DNA from: an uncultured Verrucomicrobiales bacterium
GTDB lineage: Bacteria; Verrucomicrobiota; Verrucomicrobiia; Verrucomicrobiales; Akkermansiaceae
Direction: 5' to 3'
Assembly (NCBI GenBank): GCA_937991965.1
Contig: CALKLP010000043.1
Span: 1-55,498 of the forward strand
Length of the DNA: 55,498 nt
Position 1 is the first letter of the stretch, and each line of letters opens with the position of its first letter. Position numbers and translations under genes: made by a program. This document shows positions 53,231 to 55,498 of the stretch, piece by piece. The notes below the pieces were generated by a model. That model made no database searches and was not told where the DNA came from. It saw only the letters and a list, made by a program, of their open reading frames with translations.

Positions 53231-54651
53231 GGCCACCCCGTCACAGGTCTTGGCTCTACTTAGGAGCGATCATCGTTACCTTTTTACCACTCCTGATCTT
53301 AGGGTGGTTTCTATTTGTAGCCGCGGAGGATTCGCTGATCGCAGAAAAAGTGCGGTCTGAGGAGCAGGCCGAAAAACTCCTGTGCCTCTACGCCAACGAA
53401 GCTGAAAACAGGATCCGTGAGGGTAATGCGGAGTTTGAAAAAATCGTTCAAGCTCCGAAGTGGTATGAGCAACTCAGAAAAGATCCCCGCATCGGTGGAA
53501 TCCGAGGGGAATACAAATACAAACTACGCTCACCAGAGGTTTCTCAATGGCTCCTAGACCCTGCAGAACATAGAGAAGCGATCGAAACATGGATCAAAAC
53601 AGCGAGAGCTGAATACGCGCCTGCCTTCATCCTCTTTACGCTTCAAGAATCTGGCCTAAATACGGAGTATCCACTCTTAGAAGATCAACTGAGCTGGGAA
53701 ACCAACCCTGAGGATAAGCGCGGGATTTCCCTAGAAAATGGAGTTTCGATTTTATGGAATAGGGAAGCCCTGCCCGCGCTGGAAGAGAATTACCAATGGC
53801 AAAAAGAGGGTTATGATGCACCTGTAAACGGATGCGGGGAAGCCGTAGGAATCGTTCATGCCGCCCCAACTGAGCATGAGGAAGCACAAGCCTCTCGCAC
53901 ACTGTTAACCTTGATTTGTCTTGGGTGGATTTTTGCCTGCCTGCTGATCCTTCTACTTTACGCCAAGAAAAAGGAACGAGAAGCGCGAGAAAGTGTCGAT
54001 CAACTCTCAGCAGTAGCCCATGAACTGAGAACTCCACTAACTGGTATGAAACTGCTCCTAGAGCGGTTACAAAACAGTGCGAGTCTACCGCTCGATAGCA
54101 GGAAATCTCTGAGCCAAATCGAAGAGGAGCGACAGCGCCTAGAGGGAGTCATGGAACAATTTCTCGTGCAGGGGAAACTACACGCACAGGGCCTGCAATG
54201 CAGTCTCACGCCCTGGCAAGACTGGCTTGGTTACGAACACAATCGCCACTTGGCGTTAGGAACTGCAGAGACCACTCTGGTTCTCCTCCCTCCTCACGAA
54301 TCAAAGGTGTATTTCGATAAAAGCTTAATGGGCATTGTGCTGTCTAACCTGCTTAAAAACGCCCAACAATATGGCGAGGGCTCTGCTATTCAGATAATAG
54401 AAATCGCGGAGGACAATGCGGTTGGATTTGAGGTGAGAGATCAGGGCCCAGGGATTCCGCTTGCACTTCAGCGAAAAGTTTTCACAAAATACGAACGCGG
54501 AGAAATGGCCTTATCACGAAATTCAGAAGGTCTCGGCCTCGGCCTCAGCCTCGCAAAAGAGATTGTGCAGCTACACCATGGAGCAATCAGTCTCTGCAGT
54601 GAGATTGGGAACGGAACCCGCGTTAGAGTCATCTTACCATTAGAGTCATGA
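53227..54651 (+). CDS. Membrane sensor histidine kinase
   Basis: 474 aa. Two membrane helices (about 9-31 and 226-246) enclose a periplasmic sensor domain of about 190 aa with no recognised family. The HisKA dimerisation/phosphorylation domain follows without a clear HAMP; it carries VAHELRTPLTG with the phospho-accepting His at about 265. The HATPase domain has an N box (VLSNLLKNAQQYG), G1 (VRDQGPGIP), F (FTKYERG) and G2 (SEGLGLGLSLAKEI). All motifs are intact. ATGA overlaps on both sides couple it to the secreted protein and the response regulator. Confidence 0.95.
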   Translation: MRPPRHRSWLYLGAIIVTFLPLLILGWFLFVAAEDSLIAEKVRSEEQAEKLLCLYANEAENRIREGNAEFEKIVQAPKWYEQLRKDPRIGGIRGEYKYKLRSPEVSQWLLDPAEHREAIETWIKTARAEYAPAFILFTLQESGLNTEYPLLEDQLSWETNPEDKRGISLENGVSILWNREALPALEENYQWQKEGYDAPVNGCGEAVGIVHAAPTEHEEAQASRTLLTLICLGWIFACLLILLLYAKKKEREARESVDQLSAVAHELRTPLTGMKLLLERLQNSASLPLDSRKSLSQIEEERQRLEGVMEQFLVQGKLHAQGLQCSLTPWQDWLGYEHNRHLALGTAETTLVLLPPHESKVYFDKSLMGIVLSNLLKNAQQYGEGSAIQIIEIAEDNAVGFEVRDQGPGIPLALQRKVFTKYERGEMALSRNSEGLGLGLSLAKEIVQLHHGAISLCSEIGNGTRVRVILPLES

Positions 54652-55319
54652 GTGCCAAAATCTTAGTCGTTGAGGATGATCTCAGTATTCGCCAAGCCGT
54701 AGTAGAAGAGCTACGCGCACATGGATGGGAGGTGGAACAAGCCATGGATGGGGAATTAGGCCTTGAGCTCGCGCTGAATCATTCGTTTGACTGCCTCATT
54801 CTGGATCTGATGCTTCCCAGAGTGCACGGTTATGAGATTTGCCAAAACTTGAGGAGGGAAGGAAAACAAGTCCCGATCATCATGATCAGCGCGCTGGGAG
54901 CGGAAAAAGACGTTCTACGCGGATTTGAAGTAGGAACTACCGACTTCATCAGAAAACCATTTTCTCTCACAGAACTGATTATGCGCGTAAAAGTCCAGAT
55001 CGGAAAATTGGAACAACGATCCCTCTCCTTCTCCGGCTACACCTTGAACAGAGAAACCCATGTTTTAACGAACCCCGATGGCTCTACCAATACACTGACG
55101 CAAAAAGAAAGCGGAGTTCTCTTTTGCTTGGTGCAGCGGAAAGGTCAGGTGCTATCGCGCCAAACTCTCCTCAATGAAGTATGGGGAAATCACTGGACCC
55201 TGGGCGAAAGGAGTGTCGATCGCTGTATAAAAACACTGAGAAAGAAGCTCAGCACCTCGCCAGACCAGCCATCTCCGCTCAAAACCATCCGGCAAATGGG
55301 TTATACTTGGGCGGAGTGA
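54648..55319 (+). CDS. OmpR-family response regulator
   Basis: 223 aa. The receiver domain (1-118) has the acidic pair in VVEDD (9-11), the phospho-acceptor Asp53 (LILDLMLP), Ser81 (MISALG) and Lys103 (IRKPFS). The C-terminal winged helix (about 128-223) has TLTQKESGVLFCLVQRKG and the recognition helix ERSVDRCIKTLRKKL, ending in IRQMGYTWAE. It overlaps the kinase gene by 4 bp, so the three genes are one coupled unit. The direct repeat at 52526-52545 is a possible target. Confidence 0.96.
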   Translation: MSAKILVVEDDLSIRQAVVEELRAHGWEVEQAMDGELGLELALNHSFDCLILDLMLPRVHGYEICQNLRREGKQVPIIMISALGAEKDVLRGFEVGTTDFIRKPFSLTELIMRVKVQIGKLEQRSLSFSGYTLNRETHVLTNPDGSTNTLTQKESGVLFCLVQRKGQVLSRQTLLNEVWGNHWTLGERSVDRCIKTLRKKLSTSPDQPSPLKTIRQMGYTWAE

Positions 55320-55333
55320 ATTTCTCTACTCTA

Positions 55334-55498
55334 CTAGATCCCCAAGACTTCCCAATGGCCTGTTTTATCAGAACCCACGCGGCGCAATCTTCCAGCCTTC
55401 TTCAGTGCCAAAATAGCTCGGCCAATCGTGCGGACATCCTTTCCGGTACGCTCGGCCATTTCTTGTCTCGTAATATTGGTATTCTCGCGAACTAGCAT
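55334..55498 (-). CDS. C-terminal winged-helix end of a regulator, partial
   Basis: The minus strand is open from the window edge to a TAG at 55334, giving at least 54 aa: a winged HTH with ENTNITRQEMAERTGKDVRT then AILALKKAGRLRRVG and a final SDKTGHWEVLGI. This pattern is the usual C-terminus of AlbA_2/RecG-like ATP-binding transcriptional regulators, so the first Met in view is probably internal and the N-terminal domain lies beyond the window. It is convergent with the response regulator, 14 bp apart. Confidence 0.7.
   Translation of the reverse strand: MLVRENTNITRQEMAERTGKDVRTIGRAILALKKAGRLRRVGSDKTGHWEVLGI

Noticed and set aside
1..55498. tRNA, rRNA, riboswitch or replication origin
   Set aside because: Intergenic regions were read for cloverleaf, rRNA and known riboswitch cores; nothing convincing was found by eye.

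Overview
The window looks like a piece of a Verrucomicrobiota chromosome, probably a marine Verrucomicrobiales-type bacterium. This is inferred from the gene families: a four-module tandem-fused UvrA, a full-length pyruvate carboxylase, a Ser/Thr kinase with an extracytoplasmic sensor half, a formylglycine sulfatase next to a carbohydrate-esterase-like hydrolase, a TamB/Omp85 pair, and intergenic REP-like and 'gcgctacgcttg'-type repeats. The cell is Gram-negative, since it has an Omp85 barrel, TamB, an OmpA-domain protein and lipoproteins. No rRNA, tRNA, CRISPR array or complete insertion sequence was seen.

Layout. 1-25.4 kb is ordinary chromosome: uvrA (5' end cut off), pyc, a membrane Ser/Thr kinase, a truncated haemoglobin with a CPBP protease and thiL, an ECF sigma factor with a probable membrane anti-sigma partner, an oppA-oppB-oppC peptide importer without ATPases, an esterase/sulfatase pair, and tamB-tamA.

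25.4-32.7 kb is an accessory island. It is gene-poor, AT-rich in places and full of dispersed repeats, several in two or three copies. It holds a small zinc-ribbon membrane protein, a DUF4241-like tail-anchored protein, a decayed tyrosine-recombinase C-terminus, a DUF433/DUF5615 toxin-antitoxin pair, an orphan polymorphic-toxin C-terminus (Tox-REase-7-like) with a HEAT-like immunity gene, and a two-gene operon. That operon encodes a candidate MqsR-like toxin and a YgiT zinc finger + HTH + ImmA/IrrE peptidase fusion, behind a promoter with two matching palindromes.

32.7-52 kb returns to housekeeping genes: a DEAD-box helicase, ruvC, an OmpA-domain coiled-coil protein with a strong terminator, yidD (apparent reading-frame problem at its start), yidC, a HerA/FtsK-like ATPase, a secreted-protein/acylphosphatase/TPR cluster, rsgA, a glutaredoxin, a DUF1802 gene, folP-ogt, a cysteine-less thioredoxin-fold protein with an acyltransferase, and plsX.

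52-55.5 kb has a 168-bp REP/MITE-like element with 11-bp terminal inverted repeats and covarying hairpins. It is followed by a translationally coupled operon (secreted protein, histidine kinase, OmpR-type regulator) preceded by a tandem 9-bp direct repeat one helical turn apart. The window ends in the C-terminal winged helix of another regulator.

The strongest candidates for a less-described system are the YgiT/HTH/ImmA module with its twin operators and the orphan toxin/immunity cassette, both in the repeat-rich island. Family assignments are from recognised motifs only; no database search was possible.
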